A stretch of 64,000 bases of DNA. It comes from Bryoerythrophyllum caledonicum (taxonomy: Eukaryota; Streptophyta; Bryopsida; Pottiales; Pottiaceae). Location of the stretch: assembly GCA_963971425.1 (NCBI GenBank), contig OZ020519.1:1442028-1506027 (forward strand), written 5' to 3'. How positions within the stretch are numbered: the first letter of the stretch is position 1; every line of letters begins with the position of its first letter. Of the stretch, positions 36,510-48,014 are shown piece by piece. The notes under the pieces were generated by a model. That model was not told where the DNA came from, made no database searches, and was given only the letters and a program-made list of their open reading frames with translations. The translations under genes and the position numbers were made by a program.

Positions 36510-37730
36510 ATAGAAGGAAATGGACATTGAGGAAATCGGCTAGCTAATTAAGGATTAGACAAATCCCATAGATATGCCAAACATCCGCATAAACATGCCC
36601 ACACTACCCCAAACCACTTCCAAAGAGAAAGTTGGTCATGTATGGAAGACACCCTTGATAAAGGCCCCATATGATTTTTGAATATATATCTCAAAAAACA
36701 AGATCTGGTTAATAGCCTCGATTTAATACCAGAGCACTTCCCTAACATAAATAAATGGACCGGTAACAAGAACATTGATAACAAACTCTCCACACGCTTT
36801 TGGAAATCCCACAATTACAAACTCACAAAAAACATGCCTTATCAAATTTCGTACTAGACAATACATGGGAAATGCATATAAACAACTATTCTTTGGTGTA
36901 GAACAATTTCCATCAATAACATGCCCAATATGCACCTCAACATATCCAGACACATGGCTATACGTACTCCTCGAATGCCAAAACCATCACATATACTCCC
37001 AAATCGTCAAAAGACACAATAAGGCATTATGAAAAATCTGAAAACCAATAATATCCTCACACAAATCCCGGTGCTTTATACTTATGAACGCCGGAACCTT
37101 CAACAACACACCACAAGAAAAGAAGGTCCCTCCCAGTCTACTTCCATCCACATGTGGAATTCAAGGATGTCATTGTAATGCCAGATTCAAACGAGACATA
37201 CTATGTGTCAAAGAATTATCATATTGAGACCACATAATACAAACCTTACTATCCAATTAATCAAATTCAATTATTATAATGACAGATTTTCTCCAAAAGC
37301 AATTAAAAACAAAAGTAATAAATACCAAACACTTATTAATGACATTGCAACCCTTTAATGGAAAGTTGACCCTCTTATTGTCATTGTTGCTGGAGCTAGA
37401 GCTACTACCTTTATTCCTTCTATAAAAAGTCTCAAGGAAACATCCAATATCCCCATTTATCCAATTAAGAAGACATTCACAAAATCAACACCATCGCTAT
37501 CCAATATCCAGTGTATATACTTCTACACAATCAAAAATTGAAAGTAACCATCCTCTTCTAGAATTATATGATACCCCTTAATACCTCTCAAAAACACACA
37601 TTTAATCTTTACATATCATCACCTAAAATTGAGCCCTGTGGCTTTGATTGGACCTTGGTTCTTGGTTCCTAGTTGCTAGTTACGGGTTATTTGGTCACAT
37701 AGTGTCTACCCTCGAGAGGAGGAGTACATT
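36510..37730 (+). mobile_element. LINE 3' part, copy 1 (degenerate)
   Basis: The frame 36775-37032 encodes a RVT-associated zinc finger (CPICTSTYPDTW, then LLEC; the usual His is Tyr here), followed by QIVKRHNKAL. After stops, LMNAGTFNNTPQE, then CHCNARFKRDILCV and the frame-shifted IQLIKFNYYNDRF and PLIVIVAGARATT continue the same protein tail. This matches the second copy at 40.7 kb. Both copies end in a shared CATAGTGTCTACC..GAGAGGAGGAGTA segment. It is a 5'-truncated non-LTR retroelement. The domain after the finger has an R/KPD..E layout like a restriction-like endonuclease. Confidence 0.7.
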
Positions 37731-37779
37731 AAAGATGACATTTAATGTAATGGTACGAATAGTGTAGTCACTCTAGTAC

Positions 37780-37975
37780 ACTATTTGTTAACAAGTTGGC
37801 AATTAGTGTTAGCCGCCATCTCATTAATATTATGCCCCAATCATCCACCTAACCTGATACACTATTTGTAAAAAGATTGACAATTAATAGTAGCCCCCAA
37901 TCAACTACCTATTCTAGCACATAAATTTGTTAACAAGTTGATAAATAGTGCTAGCTCCCGATCAACCGCCTACCA
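37780..37975. repeat. three degenerate 60-80 bp direct repeats
   Basis: Each copy contains ACTATTTGT(T/A)AA(C/A)A, then AATTAGTG/AATAGTAG, AGC and CCAATCA, in the same order. They follow the 3' end of the first LINE tail. Confidence 0.6.
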
Positions 37976-38473
37976 TCGGCCATGCATTCATTCTCTCCGT
38001 CTCATCCTCAACCTCATCCTTATATCTTCCCCTTCTCATCTCTTGCATTCCTTGAAATTTTTAGTTTGAGTGGTAAGGGTATGCTAGAGGTTGTGAAGTT
38101 GTGAAGCATACTTTCCTAGAGAAGCATATTTGAATGGGAGTGCTTGTGCAGTTTTTTTTTCTGGGGCTTACTTGCACAAGTTTTTTTCTCCTGATACCTG
38201 CATTCTTTCCACGGGAGGGGGTAGGAGGGCTTATACTTCAGACGTATCAAGGGTGGAACAACTTCTTGCAACCCGTATGGGTTATCTAGCGCCAGTTCAA
38301 CCCTCTCAATAAGCCTGCTCCAATGAGCCACCACCAGTGAGCCAGCGCAAGTGAGGCAACACTTCCGTCAGCTACAACCGCCAATTGTGAAAAGCCCGTC
38401 AGGGCTAGTCGTGAAAAGCCTCCCCAGGAGACACGGCCATGTACAATTTGTCCAAATCTAACTGCAGCTACAA

Positions 38474-38884
38474 TTAGCGCAACATGTAGGGACCCGAGCC
38501 GACCATGTCAACTAAGTCCGATGTGTCCTCCGCATCCCACCATTCAAGACATGCCCAACCAGCCGGCATCGTCCACACAGGAACGCATTTCATGTATGAA
38601 GAGATATCATCCTTAGTTATATAACCTAATAGAAATCTGGGATGCCAATTCAAACTTTCATTGCTGCAAAGATGAGGCCCGTCCCAAATGAACGTTGTTG
38701 GCGCACTTTGCACCAAGTCTGCACCATCTAGACCGACAAAAACGTGGTCGCTTAGATAGTGGAAGACGAGGCCCTCCATGGCAATTGAAGCATGTATGGC
38801 AGAACTCTGAGCGTATTTCCAGATAATTTCAGAGTATATCGTTCCACCAACGTTGTATGAGCTCAATGCTAGTGGATACTTCAT
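38474..38884 (-). CDS. hypothetical protein, 136 residues
   Basis: An ATG-initiated open frame of 137 codons with a balanced composition: several Trp and Cys residues (PAGWACLEWWDAED near the end, TTFIWDGPHLC in the middle). I do not recognise it. No intron signals force an extension. It sits between a LINE tail and a pogo-like relic, so it could be a captured gene piece or a chance frame. Confidence 0.3.
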   Translation of the reverse strand: MKYPLALSSYNVGGTIYSEIIWKYAQSSAIHASIAMEGLVFHYLSDHVFVGLDGADLVQSAPTTFIWDGPHLCSNESLNWHPRFLLGYITKDDISSYMKCVPVWTMPAGWACLEWWDAEDTSDLVDMVGSGPYMLR

Positions 38885-39049
38885 GATACTTGATTACCTC
38901 AAGTAATACCCGAGCCAACTACGACCATTTCATTTACGCAAAGTAATTTTAGCAAGAGAAAACGGGTGTTTACCAAGGCAAAGACTGGATGGGGCCCAAA
39001 GACATCAGAATGGGTCCGGTGGCTCCACCCAAGAGTGCTCTAATCATTT

Positions 39050-40010
39050 GAGGTGTTCAAAAATTTAGGGGTAAATTTTCCTTTTGCTCTCCTCATTGAA
39101 TTAGCACTCTCCATGCTTCTATCTCCCGATTCACCCTATACTACTCAATCTGGAGACCCTAAAGATAATAGACTTTTAATCGAAAAAATCAACCACTCAT
39201 GGATATGTCATTTTATGGACATCAACAATATAGTTTTACTATCACAACGAGGTCGTTCAACTTATAGTCGAGAAAAAGAAATCTGAATTGAGATTACTAC
39301 AGCTTATCATTTGGGACAAGGATTTCAATCAAGGGATTTAAAAGATAATCTCATAAAAAATCTAGATGAAATGCATTTTACTATTAATATGGATAACGGT
39401 AGAGCTTTAGATTTTTGTGGAAAAACCACAGTAAAATATGTGGATGTTGTTGCTGGGGAGAGACAATAACCATTGTTGTGAGAATCTTGGGAGGCCATAG
39501 ATTAATTATAGAAATCCCTATGATAATCTTTGATAATGACAATAGTAACTACTCCATTTGTGGTTTGGAAGACTCCATTCCCAAACTGTGTTGTTGTACG
39601 GGCCCAAATTGATGGATGGACCATGCGCCACTCACCTTTGCCAACCGGCGGATACTTTTGTAATTTCAAAATTCAAAGATGCATGGAGAAAACATTCGGA
39701 GACCAAAAAAATCCAACCTCATTCAACAAAATACTTGGAAAAATCATGGCGACGGTTAATTTTTAGGCAAACTTACCCATCCAGGTAAAAGATTTTGTCT
39801 TCAATTAGGGGCGGATTCAATTGAAGATGTTAATACTTAGTCAATGGCAATGATATGACTTATGCTAGAAAATTCATGACTAGATGCCGTTTAGCTTTTG
39901 GGTTAGATGGTGCGTCGAATACTAATCAATTATTTCCACATCTTCAAGATATTATAGCAAAACACCGTCAATATTTTGAAGGTTTAGAGGTACCAAATTT
40001 GCCGTAGGTA
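39050..40010 (+). pseudogene. pogo/Tc1-like DDE_1 transposase relic
   Basis: Frame pieces in order: KNLGVNFPFA and LSPDSPYTTQSGDPKDN (39053-39285); AYHLGQGFQSRDL; the first catalytic region NMDNGRALDF and TTVKYVDVVAGE; EIPMIIFDNDNSNYSI; ATHLCQPADTFVISKFKDAW after a deletion; then YARKFMTRCRLAFGLDG and LFPHLQDIIAKHRQYFEG near the end. This is the layout of the DDE_1 superfamily. A segment that should carry the second Asp is missing, and there are stops and frameshifts throughout, so it is inactive. Confidence 0.7.
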
Positions 40011-40210
40011 AATCAATGTATATTTTTATTTTTCTTACAATAAACTTGCAATTTTTATTTTCTTGTGTATTTTATAATTAATGTATATTTGATGTATATT
40101 TTATATTATTTAATATGTTTATTGTATAATATATAATATGTAATGTATATTTTATGTATGTTTGCTATGTATTGAATGTACATTATTGTATATTTAGATA
40201 ATAGTGAGAT

Positions 40211-40316
40211 AATATTTAATGAATATTTAATGAATATTTAATGAATATTTAATGAATATTTAATGAATGTTTAATGAATATTTAATGAATGTTTAATGAA
40301 TATTTAATGATTGTTA
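40211..40316. repeat. 11-bp tandem repeat (AATGAATATTT)n
   Basis: About nine units of AATGAATATTT/AATGAATGTTT, within a longer AT-rich stretch (40015-40500) that holds no gene. Confidence 0.9.
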
Positions 40317-40502
40317 AATGTATATTTACATATTTAATGAAATTGTAATGAAATTTTAATGTGTATATTATGAATATTTTATGACCATTTAGCATATATT
40401 TGCAATAGACTAATGAATATATGATGACTTTTTAATGTATATTTTATGACAATTGAATGGATATTAGTATATTTAATGAATATTTAATGATTTGTAAATG
40501 CC

Positions 40503-40562
40503 TATATATATACATATATATATACATATATATATACATATATATATACATATATATATACT
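40503..40562. repeat. 12-bp AT microsatellite
   Basis: Five units of CATATATATATA. Confidence 0.95.
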
Positions 40563-40699
40563 TATATTCCTTCCACATATACATTCTACTTTGTCCAATT
40601 TTGGGGATTTTTGTTTTTTTTCATATCTACATTCTATTTTTTCCAATAGTTCTCTTGCAAATTGTTGTTTTTCTTATTGCACTAAAAATCTTCTTTACT

Positions 40700-41205
40700 T
40701 TGACCAGACATGCTGTGCGTCAAAGGACTACCATATAAAGACCCCCCACTGGACCATATTAACACAAACATCACTATCCAATTTATAGAATTTAAATATT
40801 GTAATGATAGATTTTCTCGAGAAGCAATGGCAAACAAAATTAGCAAGTACCAACCTCTTATCAATGACATTGCAGCCCTCAGATGGAAAGTGGAGCCCCT
40901 TATAGTCATCACCGCCGGAGCTAGAGCTACCACCTTCATCCATGTATGAAAAGTCTCAAAAAATCATTCGATATCCCGATCAATCAAATCAAAAAGACAT
41001 TTACAAAAATCAATACGATTGCGATCCACATGCAATGTCCATTCTCCTTCACAAACGGAGAATTGAAAATAACCAAACTCTCCCGGAACTTAATGATATC
41101 GCCTAAATATTATTATTTAAAAAAAAAAAAAAACTCCCATAACACACACCTAACCTCCCACATGTCATCTCGTCATAGTGTCTACCTTTGAAAGGGGGGG
41201 AGTAG
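40700..41205 (+). mobile_element. LINE 3' part, copy 2 (5'-truncated)
   Basis: The frame from 40710 encodes MLCVKGLPYKDPP, IQFIEFKYCNDRF, KYQPLINDIAALRW and PLIVITAGARATT, the same tail as the element at 36.5-37.7 kb, and it is better preserved. After 40949 the frame shifts. The copy ends with an A-rich tract and the shared CATAGTGTCTACC segment near 41187. Confidence 0.75.
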
Positions 41206-41296
41206 TTCCATACTACTAAATCTATGTTTGGTGGACATTGGTTTAGTGGTGGAACGAACATACACATTATTCACTCCAGCTTTTTGAGGACCGGAG

Positions 41297-41623
41297 TTCT
41301 TCTTCTTCTTCTTCTTCTTCTTCTTCTTCTTCTTCTTCTTCTTCTTCTTCTTCTTCTTCTTCTTCTTCTTCTTCTTCTTCTTCTTCTTCTTCTTCTTCTT
41401 CTTCTTCTTCTTCTTCTTCTTCTTCTTCTTCTTCTTCTTCTTCTTCTTCTTCTTCTTCTTCTTCTTCTTCTTCTTCTTCTTCTTCTTCTTCTTCTTCTTC
41501 TTCTTCTTCTTCTTCTTCTTCTTCTTCTTCTTCTTCTTCTTCTTCTTCTTCTTCTTCTTCTTCTTCTTCTTCTTCTTCTTCTTCTTCTTCTTCTTCTTCT
41601 TCTTCTTCTTCTTCTTCTTCTTC
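41297..41623. repeat. (TTC)109 trinucleotide microsatellite
   Basis: 327 bp of uninterrupted TTC on + (GAA on -). The poly-Leu, poly-Lys and poly-Glu open frames across it are not genes. Confidence 0.99.
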
Positions 41624-41834
41624 TTTACTTTGATGCTCAAAATGTACTGAACACATAATCATTTTCTAGGTTTCATACACTAAATGTCCACAAGTAAAAA
41701 ACCTTATGTTCCACTATTTACTATAATTGACATTTGGAGTAGTCGTTGACATTTAGTGTATAATTTTATCACTACACTAATTGTAAACTTTTTTGCATAC
41801 ATTTCTTAAATTTTATCACTACACTAATTGTCCA

Positions 41835-41861
41835 CTACACTAAATGTCATCTTTAGTGTAG
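41835..41861. repeat. 10-bp perfect hairpin
   Basis: CTACACTAAA and TTTAGTGTAG with a 7-base loop. ACACTAAATGTC and its reverse complement recur at 41672, 41747 and 41835, showing local inverted repetition. Confidence 0.7.
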
Positions 41862-41999
41862 TTCCATACCACTAAACCTATGTCTGGTGGACATGGTTTA
41901 AGTGGTGGTGGACATGGTTTTAGTGGTGGAACGAAGAGACACTTTATTCACTCCGGCCTCCTTTAACGACCGGAGTTCTTTATCTCTAGTGTTTCATAC

Positions 42000-42700
42000 A
42001 CCCTAGGAATGATTTTATTCTAAAATTTGATTGAAATCTGCCACTTGAAAGACTCTCCAATGATTTGTAAATGTTGGTATCTCCAACCGCATATAAATTT
42101 TTAATTATGATTTGTATAAGATTTGGAACATCTTTGTGTACAATCAAGTAGACAACATTTAAAATTCATTAAGAGTCATGCCTAAATATTTGCTTCACGT
42201 GTTGTATGTCAATGCTATCAACATAGTGCACGCTAAACCTCATACAATTCTTAAATGAATCAATTAGTAAGATATATCGATTGGTAAAATACTATGCGCT
42301 CCAAAATCCCCAATTTTCACTTCCAATATATCTTGAATTCAAACACTGTAATTCATGTACAGTTTTTCTCCAAAGTTAAATTCATGAATTAAGTCTAATT
42401 TTACAAGGTTATATATATCAAAATTAGAAAATCTATTTCCACGATAAGCAACTCAAAGAAATAAATCAACACAAAACTTGAGATTGTAGGAAAAGTCCAT
42501 AGCCCTCATGACTTAGGTTTCAAAGGATTAAAGTTGACAAGTCAAAGTTTGGAATGAGAAACTTTACACCAAACATATAAAGGAAAAGGACTGTTGGTTA
42601 CTGGTGCCTGACAGTTTTGAGCTCCCTACTTTACACTAAAAAGAGACGAGGACGCGACTTGGACAATGGCACCTAAGCACTATGTACACATTACCATTAT
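42000..42700. other. intergenic DNA
   Basis: AT-rich sequence without a supported gene on either strand. Confidence 0.6.
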
Positions 42701-42707
42701 TACCAGA

Positions 42708-42846
42708 GACACTAATTAGCAATTTTAGCAGAATCCGTGACACTAATGAGCAATTTTAGCAGAATTCGTGACAGTAATTATCAAAATCGGTAGAATTCGT
42801 GACACTAATTAGCAATCTTAGTAGAATCCGCGACACTAATGATCAC
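42708..42846. repeat. 31-bp tandem repeat, 4.5 copies, in the BTB promoter region
   Basis: Units start at 42708, 42739, 42770, 42801 and 42832 with GACACTAATTAGCAA and variants. Confidence 0.95.
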
Positions 42847-43078
42847 TTTGTGGATCGGAAATAGAGGCTCAGACCAGATTTAAGTAACGGTTTCGCGATT
42901 TGCTATAGACGAGGATCATTCGCGGATGAGCACAACTATTGTGATTTGGGGTTTTGTGTTCATTTCTTCAGATCGAATGTGCGTCCGCCATTGATCGGAG
43001 TGCGGGACTATTTTATTGCAAGTGTCTGGAGAATTGTTAGGGATGCAGAGCTCGATCGGGATTGATTGTTGTTGTGTG

Positions 43079-43650
43079 GAGAGGAGAGGTGGAAGCGATG
43101 GACGTTGAGAAGGAGTTTTAGGTTGAGGTGAAGTGTTCTTGAGCGTGGAGAAGGTGCCGATCGAGAGCAGCGGAGGCGAAAACTTGTGGAGAATTAGAAT
43201 TACCGAGCGTTCTTGAGGACGGAGAAGGTGTCGATCGAGAACTGCAACAGCTCGGGATTGCGTGCAGCTGCGGAAAATTAGGAATATGGATCTCGATCTG
43301 GAGCAGCACTGATAAATATGCGGTGTGAAGAGGAGAGATGGAGTCGAACGGAAGCGATGGACGTTGAGAAGGAGTTTAGGTTGAGGTGAGCGTTCTTTAG
43401 CGTGGAGAAGGTTCCGATTGAGAACTGCGACAGCTCGGGATTGCGAGCAAAAGAGGTGAAACCTGTGGAAAGTTTGATAATAGAGCTCAATCCGTAACAA
43501 CGGCATCGACTGTCGTTCGATGCGTGGTGCGGAGAGGAGAGATGGAGTGCAGAACGGAAGCGATGGACGTAACGAGGGAGTTCAGGTTGAGATGAAGCAT
43601 GGAGAAGGTACCGATCGAGAACTGGAACGGCTCGCGATTGCGTGCAGCGG
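43079..43650 (+). repeat. iterated copies of the BTB gene's 5' end
   Basis: The block GGAAGCGATGGACGTTGAGA, GTTGAGGTGA, GTGGAGAAGGTGCCGATCGA, GCTCGGGATTGCGTGCAGC appears wholly or partly at 43079-43185, 43203-43270, 43328-43460 and 43530-43650. The last copy contains the start codon of the BTB gene (43599). Earlier copies carry GTG or ACG where the ATG stands. Confidence 0.85.
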
Positions 43651-46600
43651 AGCCGATGGAGGCGCATGTGCGGCTGCTTGAGAACCAGCGGGACGATCTC
43701 CACGTTTGGAAAGAGAAGCTGAGGAGCTTGGAGGCGCAGGTGAAGCAGCTGGAGCAGCAGCGGGATTTTTTGGCGCTGTGGAGGCTGGATGTGCATTCCG
43801 GGCTAGACTCCGAGAGCTCGCATGTGGATGTGCAGCTGGTGGCGAAGGACGCCGGACGCGTCCATGCACACAAAGCGATTCTGGTGAGGCTGCCGTTGTG
43901 GTTTGGTAGTGTGGAAGTTGTTTCTGTGGACGTTTGATTGAGGTTTGTTTCGTGCAGGCGGCAAAGTCTCGAGAGTTTGAGAATCTATTTCGCGTTGAAG
44001 TGAAGGACAATCTTGTTGAAATAGCTGATATGTCTCATGAGGAGCTCAGCTTGTTCGTGAGATTTTTCTATACAGCTTCGATTGATCCAAAGTTGCTGGT
44101 GAAGTATTCTCCGGTCCTTTTGCAAGCAGCGGATAAGTACAAGGTTGAATATCTTAGATCGGTCTGCGAGGAGGCTCTGGTGGCTAGCATTTGTAAGGCG
44201 AACGCCATATCTGTGTTTGTGGTTGCGAAGAGGCATTGTTCTGAGGCCGTCTTAGATGCTCTGTTGAAGGAGGCGACAAGTATGGGGGAGTTATCAACGT
44301 TCGACGAGTATAAGCAGCACTGTCAAACTGATGCAAAATTGTTGTTGGAGCTCTATGAGAAGCTCTTAGAACTGAAGAAGGCCAAGAGCTCCAGAAAACG
44401 CCGTGCTAAAGGTACCCTGTTGTCTGGTCTGTCCTCTTTTTAGTGTTTTATCAAGTCCTAAACTTAAAAGATTCTTTGCTTGTTTTAATATCCATCGCAC
44501 TTCTTGTGAATCCGAGGGTGACGAAAGATCCTGGAAGGAGCTTCTTGTTTCTCACAACATCTTCGTGTTAATATTACTGATGGTTTGGCTTAGACTTTCA
44601 TGATTGCATCTCGTTTTTTTGTTCAGATGAATATGCAGGTATATGTTCACCGTCTCATGACTTAGGTGCAGTGTCTCAAAATGGAGAGACCAACACTGTG
44701 GAACCTGAAGAAGCGACAGTGATAACAAACGTGTTCGAGGCAATGAATGATAGAGGAGAGGCAGACGGGTTGGTAGAAGACATTGATAAGGGCAAAGACA
44801 AAGCAAAGCAACCTAGAGCGGAAGGTGGAAGGAAAAAATTGAAAGAGAACATCACTTCTGGTACGCTAACCTTGAAAGCGGTTTTCTTCCATGGTAATGA
44901 AGCAAGTTCTCGTGTCATCTACTGATACTTGTTTCATTTGACGACAATCACTTTTATGGTGTTTTTCGGTTTCTTTATTTCTTCACGGTAGTGACGCTCC
45001 TCTCGATTGCTCCTCTCTTCTCAGTCTGTGTAGTCATGGTTGGCGTAGATGTTGAGCTGATATGTCGTGTGTTTGGGACAGGGAGGATACCCATGCCTTA
45101 TGATACTCCCATGATGCAAGGCTCGCCTTATGGAATCCCTCCCTTCATGCCTCTTTTCATGCCTCCTTACATGTCGGCTATGTACCCAGGCAACTCAATG
45201 CACGCGTGAGTATATGCTGTGTTCTCCTTGTTTCTATGGATGTCTCCGGATTCTGTAGTGTCGATATTTCTTCGCTATTTTGTAAACATACTGTTTTCAA
45301 ATCTTTGTGGCCGCTGGTCATGCAGCGTCGATTGTTTTTCCTGTCGATAGGCTCTGAAGATAGCGCATTTCGTCCTTGAACCCCCATGTAATGCCGTTGG
45401 TCCGTTCAGATTATGCCAGTTTTGGACAAAGAGTGTTCCAGATTCGATTTTATTGTGATATTTCATTGCTACCTCTTGGGGAACAGAAACTTGCGGTTGT
45501 TATTTGCACTTTCTCTACTTTGTGTTACCTAACTGACGATATAGGAGATCCTGTTCCAGGTTTTTTAGTGCGCGGAAGCCTCCGGTGTTTCCTACAGAGC
45601 CACCTGTTAATCATCTAAAGCCATTAGCAATAAAAAAGGGTACGCATGAATTTACCTCCTTAACCTAGTCATTGGGATTTTCTGTAATAGTAGTGGTTAT
45701 CTATACTAAAGGGCAAATATGTCTGCGATTTTTTATTTGGTTGCATTCGATGTTTCCTCATGTGTTAATGGGATATGCCTAGGTGCGCTTTGGAAAAATT
45801 AGTGTCCTGATCCTCGTGGCATCTTTTGATTGAAATCCCCTATTCTTGTTATGCCACTTCTACAGATGTCCAAATTGAGGGATCACAGACACGAAACAAG
45901 AAATCGAAGGAGGTTGGTGTCGTGTCTACCCTACCACAAGGGGTCGTTTGGAAGAAAAAACTCTACAGAGCTTCAATAGTTGTAAATGGGAAAAATCATG
46001 TTTTAGGCAACTGTAAGAGCCTGGAAGAAGCTACACATATGTATGATCGGTAATCACTTCTTTCATCATCACTGTCGGCTTGTTTTGTGGGGGCCCCGTT
46101 ATCAATTAACGGATCGTTAGATTTCTATTTTGACTTTTCAACTTTTTGGAATTTAAGCTGAATAGAAATTTGTATGTTATACTTGAGTTCTAGAAAATTG
46201 GATGAAACGTGGTGGTACGATCTTAGTGTGTCCGGCGAAAACGAATCTAGGAATGTCAGGCCTGTGAAGGACGGCAACTATTATTATGATCTTACTAGTG
46301 TGATATAGGGTAGTGTCTGATATGCATTGCTACGCTCATGCCGGTTCTTTCCATTTCCAGGGCGGCATATGTGTGCGGCAGGGCGACCAATTCGGATCTC
46401 TCGGAGAAAGAGAAACAAGAGCTGGAGGGTTTGCTATGGGAGGAGTTTTTGGATTTCCCCTCAGAGTCGGGACTAGATGAAAGTAAGTTGGATGTTGCAG
46501 GCTCTCTTTGACCTTATCCTGCGTACTTATTCCATTTTTATGAGCGTGGTCTAGTTTCACGAAGTATAGGCGACTCTCTTCTGACTTGGAGTTCGCACCT

Positions 46601-46798
46601 ATCATTTAGGCAATGAATGGAGAATTTTTTGTCTGCAAGAATTGCAAATGCCTGTTCTTGAAGTTATCAACCTATTACGTTGTAGTAAGTATGCTCTTGT
46701 ATGCCGGGCACTTTTTCACAGAAAAGAAGAAGCAAAGTAATTCTGACGCTGGTGTTGCTTCATCAGTACTACCTCAGTCTTGGTTGGAGGAGTACTAG
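43599..46798 (+). CDS. BTB/POZ protein with C-terminal AP2-like segment, ten exons
   Basis: Exons: 43599-43883, 43958-44411, 44627-44638, 44672-44860, 45082-45205, 45569-45639, 45866-46049, 46361-46482, 46610-46684, 46722-46798. All junctions are GT-AG and in phase; the total is 1,593 bases, 530 residues. Residues 25-60 form a coiled coil (LRSLEAQVKQLEQQ). The BTB domain spans about 74-175 (DVQLVAKDAGRVHAHKAIL, AAKSREFENLF, FFYTASID, LLQAADKYKV), followed by a BACK-like helix. A basic patch (SSRKRRAK), an acidic linker and a Met/Pro-rich part (exon 5) lead to an AP2-like segment at about 403-460 (WKKKLYRASIVV, LGNCKSLEEATHMYDRAAYVCG). BTB proteins commonly join CUL3 ubiquitin ligases; the AP2-like part suggests DNA or chromatin contact. 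Exon 3 is a 12-base microexon that could be skipped without frame change. Confidence 0.85.
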
Positions 46799-48014
46799 CA
46801 GCATCGCACCATGGACACCGATTTGGCAGTTGGCCGAAGGTAATATTGTTAAACTAATTCGCTATCACCAAATCTTTGATCTTCTGAATGCTGTATCAAG
46901 ATACTTAAAGAGGTGTAAGCTTCAGTTAACATGCTCCGGATATCACGTCATTTTGCTTGTTGTGCTTCAAATGTTATCTGCAACGTTTGTTATATCAATC
47001 AGTGAGGGCTAGTTTAGAGACATATTGAGGAATTGCGGCCTAATTTGCCGCTTGAAAATTAGGACTTAATGCATGCATGGTAATAATTTACACGTGTCTT
47101 CTGAGCTCCTCATTTGAATTGATGCGTTCCAAGTAAATGCCAACTCCAATTTGAGTGTCCGTCTTTGTGTGTGTGACCTTCAGGTATCCTTATGAAAAGG
47201 CAGTGGTAGCCTATGGAAATAGAAGTGGACCTAAGCTCTAAATGGCATTGTGAACCCAAATATTGTGTTTCTGAAATTATTGCACTGGGTACTGGGAAAG
47301 CATAATGACTTGAAGACCTGCAAAATTTGAAGATTGTAACTTGATGTCTTCTCGACAGGTATTGTAACTCACTTTGAAGCAATAGTAGTTCGTGTACATG
47401 TTTTCAACTTGCTTTGACAATCCAAGGTGTACATTTTTCTGTGCTTGTACGATTGCCTTCTGAAGTTCCACAGGTTGCAGGGGTTACCAATTATGCACCT
47501 CTCCGTTGGAAACGGAAAGAGAAGCATTAGTGGAAAAGATTGAATCGTTCAAGTTGGTAAGTTATTTCTCAAACAATTTGGTCCTCTGTGAGTAGATTTG
47601 TTGCTGATATTGACAGTCGTTTGCTGGTGACTATATACATACTGTAGCATTTCCAGCTGTTGTGGTCCACAATAACTTGTGTATTATATGCTGTTTAGGT
47701 TACTGTTGACCACAATCACGCTACTCCCTTTCGAAGGTGAAGGTCATCGAAAATATGACAGTTAACATAGACTAGCCAAAACAGTGAATGGCAGTTGAAG
47801 GGAGGTCAACGTGACGGAGTGTTTTTTTTCGTTGCTACTGTTGTACCCAAACGCTTTGTTTGAATTATTTCTTAGGAGGCAGGTCTCATTGTTATCTTTT
47901 ATGTATATGTTGTGCAGAGTGAAGAGGCTATTGCTTTTCAAAACTGTGTCTTAATAGCTGTGGTTGGAGATATTACCGCCTTCAACCTGAGTATTATCTT
48001 AAAAGGTAATGGTC
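46799..48014. other. 3' flank of the BTB gene and intergenic DNA
   Basis: No further gene supported. A short coding-like run near 47476-47533 ends in a stop quickly. The BTB 3' UTR probably extends into this stretch. Confidence 0.5.

Larger units (their letters stand above)
41203..41982. repeat. direct duplication flanking the TTC array
   Basis: 41203-41302 and 41858-41982 share AGTTCCATAC(T/C)ACTAAA, GGTGGACATGG, TAGTGGTGGAACGAA, TTCACTCC and GACCGGAGTTCTT. In the first copy the TTC array starts exactly where GTTCTT stands in the second copy. Confidence 0.85.

Noticed and set aside
41182..41662. Long poly-Lys, poly-Leu and poly-Glu open frames on both strands
   Set aside because: They are translations of the TTC array and have no non-repeat coding context.
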